Below are positions 8,157 through 15,565 of a stretch of DNA of 24,363 nt, piece by piece (within the stretch, counting starts at the first letter, position 1; each line of letters starts with the position of its first letter). The notes under the pieces were generated by a model. That model had not been told where the DNA came from. It was given only the letters and a program-made list of their open reading frames with translations, and ran no database searches. The stretch comes from an uncultured Bacillota bacterium (GTDB lineage Bacteria > Bacillota > Clostridia > Peptostreptococcales > Anaerovoracaceae). The stretch lies in NCBI GenBank assembly GCA_946638265.1, contig CAMPBN010000003.1, forward strand, positions 1 through 24,363. The letters are read 5' to 3'. Both the position numbers and the translations under genes were made by a program.

Positions 8157-9014
8157 ATGAGGAAGATATTGGCCTTTTTAATGATAGTGATGCTGGTGGC
8201 GGGAATGGTGGCCATGACAGGATGCGGTGAAGAGAAGAAACTTACTGTTTCGGACGGAATCCTCACAGTAGCTGTTTCACCGGACTTCGCACCGATGGAA
8301 TTTGTGGACACTTCCAAGAGCGGCCAGGAACAATATGTAGGCTTTGATATTACTCTTGCCAAGGCTGTGGCTACAGAGATGGGGTTGGAGCTTTTGATCA
8401 AGCCGATGAGTTTCGAAGCCTGCCAGACGGCAGTTCAGAGCGGCATCGTGGACATGTCCATTTCGGGCTATGTATCCACACCGGAAAGAGCTGAAAGATT
8501 CCTTCTCTCCGATTTTTATATGCCAAGATATACGGACACTGCTCAGGTTATCGTGGTAAAGAAGGAAAACGCCGGAAAATACAAGACCGCGGAAGATTTT
8601 GCGGGTCTTTCGGTAGGAGCTCAGGCTTCATCCTTGCAGAAGCAGCTGAGTGAAGAGCAGTTGCCGGAGAGCACTGAGGTAGTGGAATATGCCGAGATGG
8701 AAAAGGCCATCGCAGCGCTTGAAGAGGGTAAGATTCAGGCTATCGCAGTGGCACAGTATTATGGCAGTTCCGCTATTGCCCAAAATCCGAACCTTGCGTT
8801 TTCGGGCTTTAGCTTCGAAACCAACGCGGAGCAGGAACAGAACGTGGTGCTGCTGCCAAAGGGCAGAGAAGATTTGGCCGAGTATGTGAATAGGGTAATT
8901 GCCAGAATCACGGAAAGCGGCGAAATCGTGGAATGGTATGAAGAAGCCAAGACTTTGGCAGATACCAATACAGCAGCCGATATTTCCTACGACGACGAGG
9001 GCGAAGAGCTTTAA
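8157..9014 (+). CDS. Amino-acid ABC transporter substrate-binding lipoprotein 1 (type a)
   Basis: 285 residues. A lipoprotein signal peptide ends in MTGC with lipid-modified Cys23. The mature part is a family 3 extracellular solute-binding domain: LTVAVSPDFAPMEFVD opens lobe 1, and MSISGYVSTPERAERF holds the Ser/Thr and Arg that contact the alpha-carboxylate in this family. The second lobe begins around KYKTAEDFAGLSVGAQ. It would capture a polar amino acid outside the membrane and deliver it to a permease; the only permease and ATPase in view are 4 kb downstream. It is closest to binding protein 3 (shared KYKTAEDF, VGAQASS, TEVVEYA, KGREDLA). The ribosome site GAGGAGGTG is near perfect. Substrate unknown. 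Confidence 0.88.
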   Translation: MRKILAFLMIVMLVAGMVAMTGCGEEKKLTVSDGILTVAVSPDFAPMEFVDTSKSGQEQYVGFDITLAKAVATEMGLELLIKPMSFEACQTAVQSGIVDMSISGYVSTPERAERFLLSDFYMPRYTDTAQVIVVKKENAGKYKTAEDFAGLSVGAQASSLQKQLSEEQLPESTEVVEYAEMEKAIAALEEGKIQAIAVAQYYGSSAIAQNPNLAFSGFSFETNAEQEQNVVLLPKGREDLAEYVNRVIARITESGEIVEWYEEAKTLADTNTAADISYDDEGEEL

Positions 9015-9063
9015 AAGAATTAAAAGAGCAACATACAAATCCCCCTAAATCCAATAATAAAAG

Positions 9064-9089
9064 CAGAGGATGAAAATTCCTCTGTTTTT
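9064..9089 (+). terminator. Internal terminator/attenuator between binding proteins 1 and 2
   Basis: Perfect 7-bp stem CAGAGGA / TCCTCTG, 7-nt loop, then five T. It lies inside the 96-nt gap, with no clear promoter after it, so it probably lets only part of the transcription through and favours expression of the first gene. Confidence 0.7.
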
Positions 9090-9110
9090 ATCGCTGAAGG
9101 TGGTGAGAAA

Positions 9111-9989
9111 ATGAAAAAAATACTTGCGATTTTGTTGATATTGATTTTGACGGCAGCTTTGACGGCCTGCGGCAACGAAACTGCAGAGGAGCCGGTAGTG
9201 CCGGCAGCAGATTCGGATGACGGGATTCTGTCCGTGGCGGTTTCGCCGGACTATGCGCCGATGGAATTTGTGGATGTTTCCAAGTCAGACCGGGATAAGT
9301 TCGTGGGGTTTGATATAATGCTGGCCCAATATCTGGCTGACGAAATGGGAATGGTGCTTGAAATTCGGCCCATGAGTTTTGATGCGTGCCAGGAAGCTGT
9401 TAAAAACGGGCAAGTGGACATGTCTATTTCAGGATATTCATTCACCCAGGATAGGGCGGATGAATTCTTTCTCTCAGACTATTATTATGCAGGCGAGAAC
9501 GGAAATGTGCAGACTTTCCTGACCAAGGCAGAAAAAGCGCACAGCTTCAAGACGACAAAGGATTTTGACGGATTCACCATAGGCGCTCAGAGTGCTTCGT
9601 TGCAGCTGGAACTTTGCCTGGATAATCTGTCGGAAGCTGTGGAGATAAAAGAATTTGAAGACAATGGAAAGGCAGTGGAAGCGCTGCTGAATGGTGAGCT
9701 GGATGCTCTGGCCGTGTCGGCCGGAAACGGGAAAACTGTCATTAACAAGCACAGTGAGTTGGCTTTTACCGATTTCAGATTTGAGCTCCTGGAGGATTTG
9801 AAGGATAATGTAATCCTGATAAAAAAAGGAGATACAGGGCTTCTGGCCAAAGTTAATGAGATTTTAGCCAAGGCAAATGCGGAAGGCCGTTATGTCGAGT
9901 GGTATGAAGAGGCGCAGAGACTGGCACAGTCGGATACCGCGCAGGATGTTTCATACGACGCGGAGGGCAATGAAGAAGAGAAGAATTAA
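9111..9989 (+). CDS. Amino-acid ABC transporter substrate-binding lipoprotein 2 (type b)
   Basis: 292 residues. Lipobox LTAC puts the lipidated Cys at 20, followed by an acidic, Pro-containing linker. The family 3 binding domain starts at LSVAVSPDYAPMEFVD; MSISGYSFTQDRADEF carries the carboxylate-binding Arg. It shares GFDIMLAQY.ADEMGM, LSDYYYAGEN, IKEF and LLAKVNE with binding protein 4 rather than with its neighbours. The presumed amino-group contact region reads LAVSAGNGK, without the Asp known from lysine/arginine/ornithine-binding proteins, so substrate preference may differ. Ribosome site GGTGG precedes the ATG. It depends on read-through of the upstream attenuator or an undetected promoter. 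Confidence 0.88.
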   Translation: MKKILAILLILILTAALTACGNETAEEPVVPAADSDDGILSVAVSPDYAPMEFVDVSKSDRDKFVGFDIMLAQYLADEMGMVLEIRPMSFDACQEAVKNGQVDMSISGYSFTQDRADEFFLSDYYYAGENGNVQTFLTKAEKAHSFKTTKDFDGFTIGAQSASLQLELCLDNLSEAVEIKEFEDNGKAVEALLNGELDALAVSAGNGKTVINKHSELAFTDFRFELLEDLKDNVILIKKGDTGLLAKVNEILAKANAEGRYVEWYEEAQRLAQSDTAQDVSYDAEGNEEEKN

Positions 9990-10047
9990 TTATGCCGGCG
10001 AAATTCGCAAAAGGCATTGATAAAGTTTTGGAGAGGAGGGCATCGCG

Positions 10048-10917
10048 ATGAGAAGGTTATTTGCAGTATTTATGGTGTTGTTGCTGATCGCAGGAATGTT
10101 GTGTATGGCGGGATGCAACGAAGAAGAGGCGCAGCTGACGGTGTCTGAAGGCGTTCTGACGGTGTCGCTTTCGCCGGATTTTGCTCCGATGGAGTTTGTG
10201 GATACTTCCAAGAGCGGGCAGGAACAATATGTAGGCGTGGATGTAAAGCTGGCTCAGGCTATTGCGGATGAAATGGGTCTGGGACTGGTAATCAAACCGA
10301 TGAGCTTCGAAGCGTGCCAGAGCGCAGTGCTTGGCGGTGCGGTGGACATGTCCATCTCAGGATATGCGTATACGGAGGAGAGAGCGCAAAAATTCCTGAT
10401 TTCGGATTTCTACAAGCCTGAAGAATTCGAGGAATTGCATATGATAGTTGTTCGCAGCGAGGATGTGGACAAATACAAGACAGCGGAGGATTTCGGCGGA
10501 GTGGCGGTAGGAGCGCAAGCGTCTTCTATCCAGTTGGATCTTTGCCACGAGGATCTTCCGGATAACACGGAAGTGGTGGAATATGCCGGGATTGACGGAG
10601 CTATTCAGGCTTTGAAGGAAGGCAAGATTGAAGGTGTGGCAGTGGCCGACGGACGAGGCGAGATTGAAATCGAAAACTCCGATGGCGAGCTGGCAGCATC
10701 CGGATTCTATTTCGAATGGGACGATAAAGCGACAGAAAATATCGTCTTGATGCAAAAAGGTAGAGAAGACCTGGCGGCCTATGTAAACAAAGTAATCGCA
10801 GCAAAGACGGAAAGCGGCGAGCTGCATCAGTGGTATGAGGAATGTAGCGACCTAGCCAAGAGCGAAAATGCCAAGAATGTTGTTTACGACGAGAAGGGCG
10901 AGGAAACGGGCGAATAG
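10048..10917 (+). CDS. Amino-acid ABC transporter substrate-binding lipoprotein 3 (type a)
   Basis: 289 residues. Signal peptide with lipobox CMAGC (Cys23). The family 3 domain shows LTVSLSPDFAPMEFVD, MSFEACQ and MSISGYAYTEERAQKF, and is closest to binding protein 1. The second lobe reads VAVADGRGE, retaining an Asp where 1, 2 and 4 have other residues. Ribosome site GAGAGGAGGG is strong, and only 58 nt separate it from gene 2, with no terminator between. A strong terminator follows, so genes 1-3 form one transcription unit lacking its own permease. Confidence 0.88.
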   Translation: MRRLFAVFMVLLLIAGMLCMAGCNEEEAQLTVSEGVLTVSLSPDFAPMEFVDTSKSGQEQYVGVDVKLAQAIADEMGLGLVIKPMSFEACQSAVLGGAVDMSISGYAYTEERAQKFLISDFYKPEEFEELHMIVVRSEDVDKYKTAEDFGGVAVGAQASSIQLDLCHEDLPDNTEVVEYAGIDGAIQALKEGKIEGVAVADGRGEIEIENSDGELAASGFYFEWDDKATENIVLMQKGREDLAAYVNKVIAAKTESGELHQWYEECSDLAKSENAKNVVYDEKGEETGE

Positions 10918-10970
10918 CCGGCGCGCGATGCGAGCTGCGGTAGAGGCAGCGAAAAACAAAAGATGTGGGC

Positions 10971-11001
10971 AAGCAGAGAACGAAAAGTTCTCTGCTTTTT
11001 T
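10971..11001 (+). terminator. Strong terminator after binding protein 3
   Basis: Perfect 11-bp stem AAGCAGAGAAC / GTTCTCTGCTT with a GAAAA loop and six T. It separates the first three binding-protein genes from the fourth. Confidence 0.88.
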
Positions 11002-11100
11002 ATGCGGAAATTCAGGACCTGCCAAAAAATATCAGGAATGCCCGAAAAAATATATTGAGACTTGCGAAAAAAATATATTACAGCCCGCGAATAAAAATAC

Positions 11101-11129
11101 TTGACAAAGCATAAATATAAGAGTATCAT
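11101..11129 (+). promoter_or_regulatory. Second promoter (P2) for binding protein 4, permease and ATPase
   Basis: TTGACA (11101-11106), 17-bp spacer, TATCAT (11124-11129). The predicted transcript has a long leader of about 260 nt before the gene, containing a small frame with a proper ribosome site. No known riboswitch class was recognised in it. Confidence 0.75.
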
Positions 11130-11218
11130 AGACGACAAAGCGCAAACAGAATAAATATGCACAAATAAAAATTGATATGCAAAACGCGTCAATTCAATAA
11201 ACGAGGAGAACCAGCAAA

Positions 11219-11275
11219 ATGAACAGAAAGCGAAGAGGCAAGGGTGCGCCGGCGTCCCGTATAAAGCATGCATAA
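11219..11275 (+). CDS. Candidate Arg/Lys-rich leader peptide (18 aa)
   Basis: ATG at 11219 follows AGGAG at 10 nt, a better ribosome site than many small frames have. The peptide MNRKRRGKGAPASRIKHA has four Arg and three Lys in 18 residues. Two nt after its stop a GTG (11278) opens a 70-codon frame also crowded with Lys/Arg, which runs across the start of binding protein 4. Amino-acid-rich leader peptides are a known device for attenuation; a basic-amino-acid sensor would fit a transporter operon, but the region is A-rich and Lys codons arise easily, so this is inference. Confidence 0.4.
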   Translation: MNRKRRGKGAPASRIKHA

Positions 11276-11404
11276 GCGTGCATAAAAAGCCGAAAATACG
11301 AAAAATCAAGCAAAAAACGGAATTTCAAAAAAGAAAATCCAAAAGCAGGAATTTCAAATATAGAGAGTTCCAATACAGAAAGGTAACAGGTAAGGAAAAT
11401 GAAA

Positions 11405-12265
11405 ATGAAAAAAGTAATCGCAGGAATTTTGGCAATCGCAATGGGTGCAGCGCTTTGTGCGTGCGGCGGTGCACAGGCAGGCTCGGGTGAAGAGGAGCAG
11501 GCTGAAAAGCTGACAGTAGCAGTATCTCCGGACTTTTCGCCTATGGAATTTGTGGATACATCCAAGACTGGCCAGGAGCAGTATGTGGGTTTTGACATCA
11601 TGCTGGCGCAGTATATCGCAGACGAAATGGGGATGGAGCTGGAGATCAAGCCGATGAGTTTTGACGCATGCCAGGCAGCTGTTCAGAGCGGCAAGGTAAA
11701 TATGTCCATCTCCGGATATTCCTACACGCCGGAAAGAGCTGAGAATTTCAACCTGTCGGACTACTACTATGCAGGCGAAAATGAAACAAAGCAAGCCATT
11801 ATCGTGAAGGCTGAGAATGCCGGCAAATTCACCAAGGCCGAGGATTTCGCGAATCTCACGGTAGGCGCGCAAACCGCGTCTTTGCAGATGAATCTTTGCA
11901 CATCCAAGTTGCCGAAGACGACCAAAATCAAGGAGTTTGGCGACATCGGCACAGCAGTGGAAGCACTCAGGGCAGGAAACATCGATGCGCTGGCTGTAGC
12001 TAACGGCAATGGCGAGGCTATCATCGCCAACAACGATACTCTGGGATTTTCGGGCTTCATGTTTGAGATAGATGAAGCGGCCGAAAACAACGTAATACTC
12101 CTGAAGAAGGGCGACGACGAGCTTTTGGCAAAGGTTAACGAGCTGCTGGCAAAGGCCTATGAAAACGGCTACTATGCAGAGTGGTATGCCAAGGCTCAGG
12201 AAATGGCCGGCATCGACACAGCGGCAGATGTTACCTACGACGATGAAGGAAACGTGGAAGAGTAG
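11405..12265 (+). CDS. Amino-acid ABC transporter substrate-binding lipoprotein 4 (type b)
   Basis: 286 residues from the ATG at 11405, which is 8 nt after AAGGA; the ATG at 11399 is only 2 nt from it and less likely. Lipobox ALCAC, then a Gly/Glu-rich linker and a family 3 binding domain (LTVAVSPDFSPMEFVD; MSISGYSYTPERAENF with the conserved Arg; VGAQTASLQ). Closest to binding protein 2. It is directly followed, 10 nt later, by the permease and ATPase, so it is the dedicated binding protein of this importer. Likely substrate: a polar or basic amino acid; not determinable from sequence alone. Confidence 0.9.
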   Translation: MKKVIAGILAIAMGAALCACGGAQAGSGEEEQAEKLTVAVSPDFSPMEFVDTSKTGQEQYVGFDIMLAQYIADEMGMELEIKPMSFDACQAAVQSGKVNMSISGYSYTPERAENFNLSDYYYAGENETKQAIIVKAENAGKFTKAEDFANLTVGAQTASLQMNLCTSKLPKTTKIKEFGDIGTAVEALRAGNIDALAVANGNGEAIIANNDTLGFSGFMFEIDEAAENNVILLKKGDDELLAKVNELLAKAYENGYYAEWYAKAQEMAGIDTAADVTYDDEGNVEE

Positions 12266-12275
12266 GATATAAAGA

Positions 12276-12950
12276 ATGGGTGAATATGTTTCGAACGTGA
12301 TAAAGATAATGTCGGAGTATTGGGACGTCTTCCTGATCACCGGCGTGGGGTATACACTGCTCCTTTCCGCCATTACGGTGGCGCTGGGTGCGGTGCTGGG
12401 AATGGTCTTTTGTCTAGGCCGCATGTCCCGCATCGCTCCGCTGCGCTGGCTGGTGATAGCTATCGTGGAAGTGGTCAGAGGCACTCCGATGTTGCTCCAG
12501 CTCTATGTAGGATATTTCCTGGTGCCGCAGCTTTTGCCGTTTCCGGTAAGTGACTTTTTCAGCATCTCCGTGGCGCTGATCGTAAATTCGGCGGCTTATC
12601 TTTCCGAAGTCTTCAGGTCCGGGATTCAGGCGGTGGATCCGGGGCAGACGGAGGCAGCCAGAAGCCTGGGCCTTTCGGCCGGTCAGACCATGGTGAAGAT
12701 CATCATACCGCAGGCCACCAAAAACATCCTGCCGGCGCTGGGGAACGAATTTATCACCATCATCAAAGAGACTTCGCTGGCATCCACATTTTTCGTGGGA
12801 GAGCTGATGACGTCTTATCTGAAAGTGAAAGGCGCGACTTACCTCACCATGGAATGTCTTTTCATAGTGGGAGCGCTCTATTTCCTGCTGACTTTCGTGC
12901 TCAGCAAGCTGCTTAACGCATTTGAGAGGAGACTGAAGGAAAATGATTAA
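12276..12950 (+). CDS. Amino-acid ABC transporter permease (His/Glu/Gln/Arg/opine family)
   Basis: 224 residues with about five membrane helices. The signature EVVRGTPMLLQLYVGYF and the EAA loop EAARSLGLSAGQTMVKIIIP, which contacts the ATPase, identify a polar amino-acid uptake (PAAT) permease. LSAITVALGAVLGM near the N terminus is the usual first helix. As only one permease is encoded it should form a homodimer. The ribosome site is weak (TAGGAT), suggesting coupling to the preceding gene. The stop overlaps the ATPase start by 8 nt (ATGATTAA). Confidence 0.92.
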   Translation: MGEYVSNVIKIMSEYWDVFLITGVGYTLLLSAITVALGAVLGMVFCLGRMSRIAPLRWLVIAIVEVVRGTPMLLQLYVGYFLVPQLLPFPVSDFFSISVALIVNSAAYLSEVFRSGIQAVDPGQTEAARSLGLSAGQTMVKIIIPQATKNILPALGNEFITIIKETSLASTFFVGELMTSYLKVKGATYLTMECLFIVGALYFLLTFVLSKLLNAFERRLKEND

Positions 12951-13683
12951 GACCGTAGAATTGACCAAAAGCTTTGAAGTCAAGAAAAGCGAGCCGCTGC
13001 AGGTGCTGAAAGGCGTCAGCGAGCACATAAAAAAAGGAGAGGCAGTCTCCGTTATAGGCCCGTCAGGCGGCGGCAAGAGCACTTTCCTGCGCTGCCTCAA
13101 CCTGTTGGAAAAACCCTGCGGGGGACACATAATCTTTGAGGGCGTGGACATCACCGAAAAGGATGTGGATATCAATATCCATCGGCAGAAGATGGGGATG
13201 GTATTCCAGCATTTCAATGTATTTCCACATCTGACAGTGCTGGATAATATTACACTGGCGCCGGTACTTTTGAAAAAACGCAGTAAGGCCGAGGCGGCAG
13301 ATCAGGCAAGGGAGCTGCTGGCCCGGGTGGGGCTGGCGGACAAAGCGGCTGAGTATCCGAAACGCCTTTCGGGAGGACAGAAACAGAGGCTGGCTATCGT
13401 GCGCGCGCTGGCTATGGAACCGGACGTGATGCTTTTCGATGAACCTACATCGGCACTGGACCCTGAGATGGTGGGCGAAGTGCTGGATGTAATTAAAGAC
13501 CTGGTAAAAGAAGGAATGACTTCCGTGATCGTCACCCACGAAATGGGATTTGCCAGGGAAGTCAGTTCCAGAGTTCTTTTTATGGATGGCGGGGTCATAG
13601 CCGAAAGCGGCAAACCCGACGAAGTCCTGAATCATCCGCAAAATCAGAGGACCAAAGAGTTTTTATCGAAAGTACTGGTGTAG
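12943..13683 (+). CDS. Amino-acid ABC transporter ATP-binding protein (GlnQ-like)
   Basis: 246 residues, the usual size of a PAAT ATPase. Walker A GPSGGGKST (39-47), LSGGQ (142-146), Walker B with catalytic Glu167 (VMLFDEPTSALD) and H-loop His199 in VTHEMGFARE, a sequence typical of this family. It powers the permease encoded immediately before it; the 8-nt overlap implies translational coupling. Residues 68-79 (DVDINIHRQKMG) replace the usual loop before the Q-loop. A bidirectional terminator follows at 13698. Confidence 0.93.
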   Translation: MIKTVELTKSFEVKKSEPLQVLKGVSEHIKKGEAVSVIGPSGGGKSTFLRCLNLLEKPCGGHIIFEGVDITEKDVDINIHRQKMGMVFQHFNVFPHLTVLDNITLAPVLLKKRSKAEAADQARELLARVGLADKAAEYPKRLSGGQKQRLAIVRALAMEPDVMLFDEPTSALDPEMVGEVLDVIKDLVKEGMTSVIVTHEMGFAREVSSRVLFMDGGVIAESGKPDEVLNHPQNQRTKEFLSKVLV

Positions 13684-13697
13684 AAAAAACGGCAATA

Positions 13698-13724
13698 AAA
13701 AAGCGAGGGTTTTCCTCGCTTTTT
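13698..13724. terminator. Bidirectional terminator between convergent ATPase and acyl-CoA ligase genes
   Basis: Perfect 11-bp stem AAAAAGCGAGG / CCTCGCTTTTT with a GTTTT loop; A- and T-runs allow function on both strands, as expected between convergent genes. Confidence 0.88.
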
Positions 13725-13756
13725 GTGTATCTTGCAAATTGCAGGAGCCGGTGCGG

Positions 13757-15505
13757 CTATACCAGCATAGCCTCTTTGGCTGCTTTCTCGCGGGCAGCCT
13801 CTTCCTCTTCCAGCTGGCGGTAGGCCACTTTGCCCACCAGAGTTTTCGGCAGCTCGGCGCGGAATTCGATATCGTAAGGCATTGCGTATTTTGCGATGTT
13901 TTTCTTGCAATAAGCCAGAAGCTTTTCTTTTGTTTCATCATTTGCCGGAACTCCCTGTTTCAGCATGACAAAAGCCTTGACTTTGTGCATTTTGTAAGTG
14001 TCCGGAACGCCGATGATACATGACATCTGCACATCTTCGTGCGCATCCAGAATATTTTCAAGCTGTGCCGGATAGATGTTGTATCCGGATGAGATGATCA
14101 TCCTCTTGGCGCGGCCCTTGAAATATACGAAGCCCTGATTGTCCATGACGCCCAGGTCGCCTGTGTAGACCCAGGTCAGGCCGTCGGCGTGCTTTCTCAG
14201 CGTGTTGGCCGTTTCTTCAGGCTGGCCGGCATATTCCTGCATTACGGTAGGCCCTGCCAGCAGGATTTCGCCTTCTTCGCCGTAAGGCAGCTCTTCGTCC
14301 GTGTTCGGCTTCACAATCTTGATATATGTATCCGGGAACGGGATACCGATGGAGCCTTCCTTGGCCATGGTGATCGGCGTCAGGCAGCAGGCTGTAACGG
14401 TCTCTGTGGCGCCGTAGCCTTCGCGCACCTGAATGGATGCGTTATGGTCGTACAGGAAGGTGTCAAATTTCTTCTTCAGCTCCACCGAAAGCGAATCTCC
14501 GCCCGAGAAAACGCCTTTCAGGCTGGAAAGGTTTGCCTTGCCCATGGATGGAAGGCGCAGCAGCGCTTCATAGAGCGTCGGTACGCCGGCGATGAAGTTG
14601 CATTTGTACTTGGTGATCAGCTTTGCATAGCTTTTGGCCGTGAAACGCGGCACCAGGATGCAGTGCCCGCCGTTAGCCAGCATGGAATGGATGCAGACCC
14701 CAAGACCGAATCCGTGGAAAAGCGGCATTGCCGAAAGCATGCGGTCTCCCGGACGGAACATCGGGTTGGTGGCTACGATCTGCTGAGCCATGGCGTTGAA
14801 ATTGCCGTTGGAAAGCACGATGCCCTTGGTCTTGCCGGTGGTGCCTCCCGAATAGAGGATAACGGCTGGGTCGTGGTAGCCGGTCTTGACTTTGTAGTTG
14901 TAGAAGCAAAATCTTCCCAGGCCTATAAACTGGTTCCAGCGGATAACAGGCGCATCGGCAGGGATTTTGGCGACCTTGCGGCCTTCTGTCAGCATATAGC
15001 CTGCCAGGATCGGGCGCGAAAGTTCATCGCGGATGCTGGCGATAACGATATTCACCAGCCCGGTGTTTTGCCTGATGTGCTCAAATTTGTGGTAAAACTG
15101 GTCCAGAGTCACGGCTGTTACGGATTTGGACTCGTTCAGATAAAATTCGATTTCCTTTTCCGCAGAAAGCGGGTGAATCATATTGGCTATGCCGCCCACC
15201 AGGTTGACTGCGTAGAACATAAAGATGGCCTGTGGGCAGTTTGGCATGGCAATGGTGACCTTGTCGCCCTGACGAATACCGATGGTTTTCAGCGAGCGGG
15301 CGCATTTTTCAATTTGCGCCACCATGTGCTTGTAGGTGGTGTGGCGTCCCATAAAGGTGAAAGCCACGTGGTTTGGATACTTCTCAGCCATGCGTTCCAC
15401 TGCTTCGAACATGGAACCTTCGAAATAGTCCAGATGCATTGGGACATCGCCCATGAACGGCTCCCAGGGAGTCTTGACAATGTTTTTTTCATTCTCAAAC
15501 TTCAT
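13757..15505 (-). CDS. Long-chain acyl-CoA ligase / AMP-dependent synthetase
   Basis: 582 residues. Adenylate-forming enzyme motifs are in order: YSGGTTGKTKG (218-228, ATP loop), GYGATE (363-368), YTGDLG (447-452), GRAKRMIISSGYNIYP (464-479, hinge) and PKTLVGKVAYR with the catalytic Lys559. The enzyme activates a carboxylic acid as acyl-AMP and transfers it to CoA; the FadD-like pattern suggests a fatty or other hydrophobic acid. The C terminus is a Glu/Ala/Lys-rich tail. AAAGG lies 8 nt before the ATG. The upstream E2-like gene ends 60 nt away on the same strand, so the two probably form one operon ended by the terminator at 13698-13724. Confidence 0.9.
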   Translation of the reverse strand: MKFENEKNIVKTPWEPFMGDVPMHLDYFEGSMFEAVERMAEKYPNHVAFTFMGRHTTYKHMVAQIEKCARSLKTIGIRQGDKVTIAMPNCPQAIFMFYAVNLVGGIANMIHPLSAEKEIEFYLNESKSVTAVTLDQFYHKFEHIRQNTGLVNIVIASIRDELSRPILAGYMLTEGRKVAKIPADAPVIRWNQFIGLGRFCFYNYKVKTGYHDPAVILYSGGTTGKTKGIVLSNGNFNAMAQQIVATNPMFRPGDRMLSAMPLFHGFGLGVCIHSMLANGGHCILVPRFTAKSYAKLITKYKCNFIAGVPTLYEALLRLPSMGKANLSSLKGVFSGGDSLSVELKKKFDTFLYDHNASIQVREGYGATETVTACCLTPITMAKEGSIGIPFPDTYIKIVKPNTDEELPYGEEGEILLAGPTVMQEYAGQPEETANTLRKHADGLTWVYTGDLGVMDNQGFVYFKGRAKRMIISSGYNIYPAQLENILDAHEDVQMSCIIGVPDTYKMHKVKAFVMLKQGVPANDETKEKLLAYCKKNIAKYAMPYDIEFRAELPKTLVGKVAYRQLEEEEAAREKAAKEAMLV

Positions 15506-15565
15506 TTATATTACCTTTTCCTTCTTATGCTTTGCCGGCGACCGGCAATTTCAAAACGGCAGAAC

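Noticed and set aside
11354..12484. 376-codon minus-strand frame
   Set aside because: Antisense to binding protein 4 and the permease start; no start signal or family resemblance.
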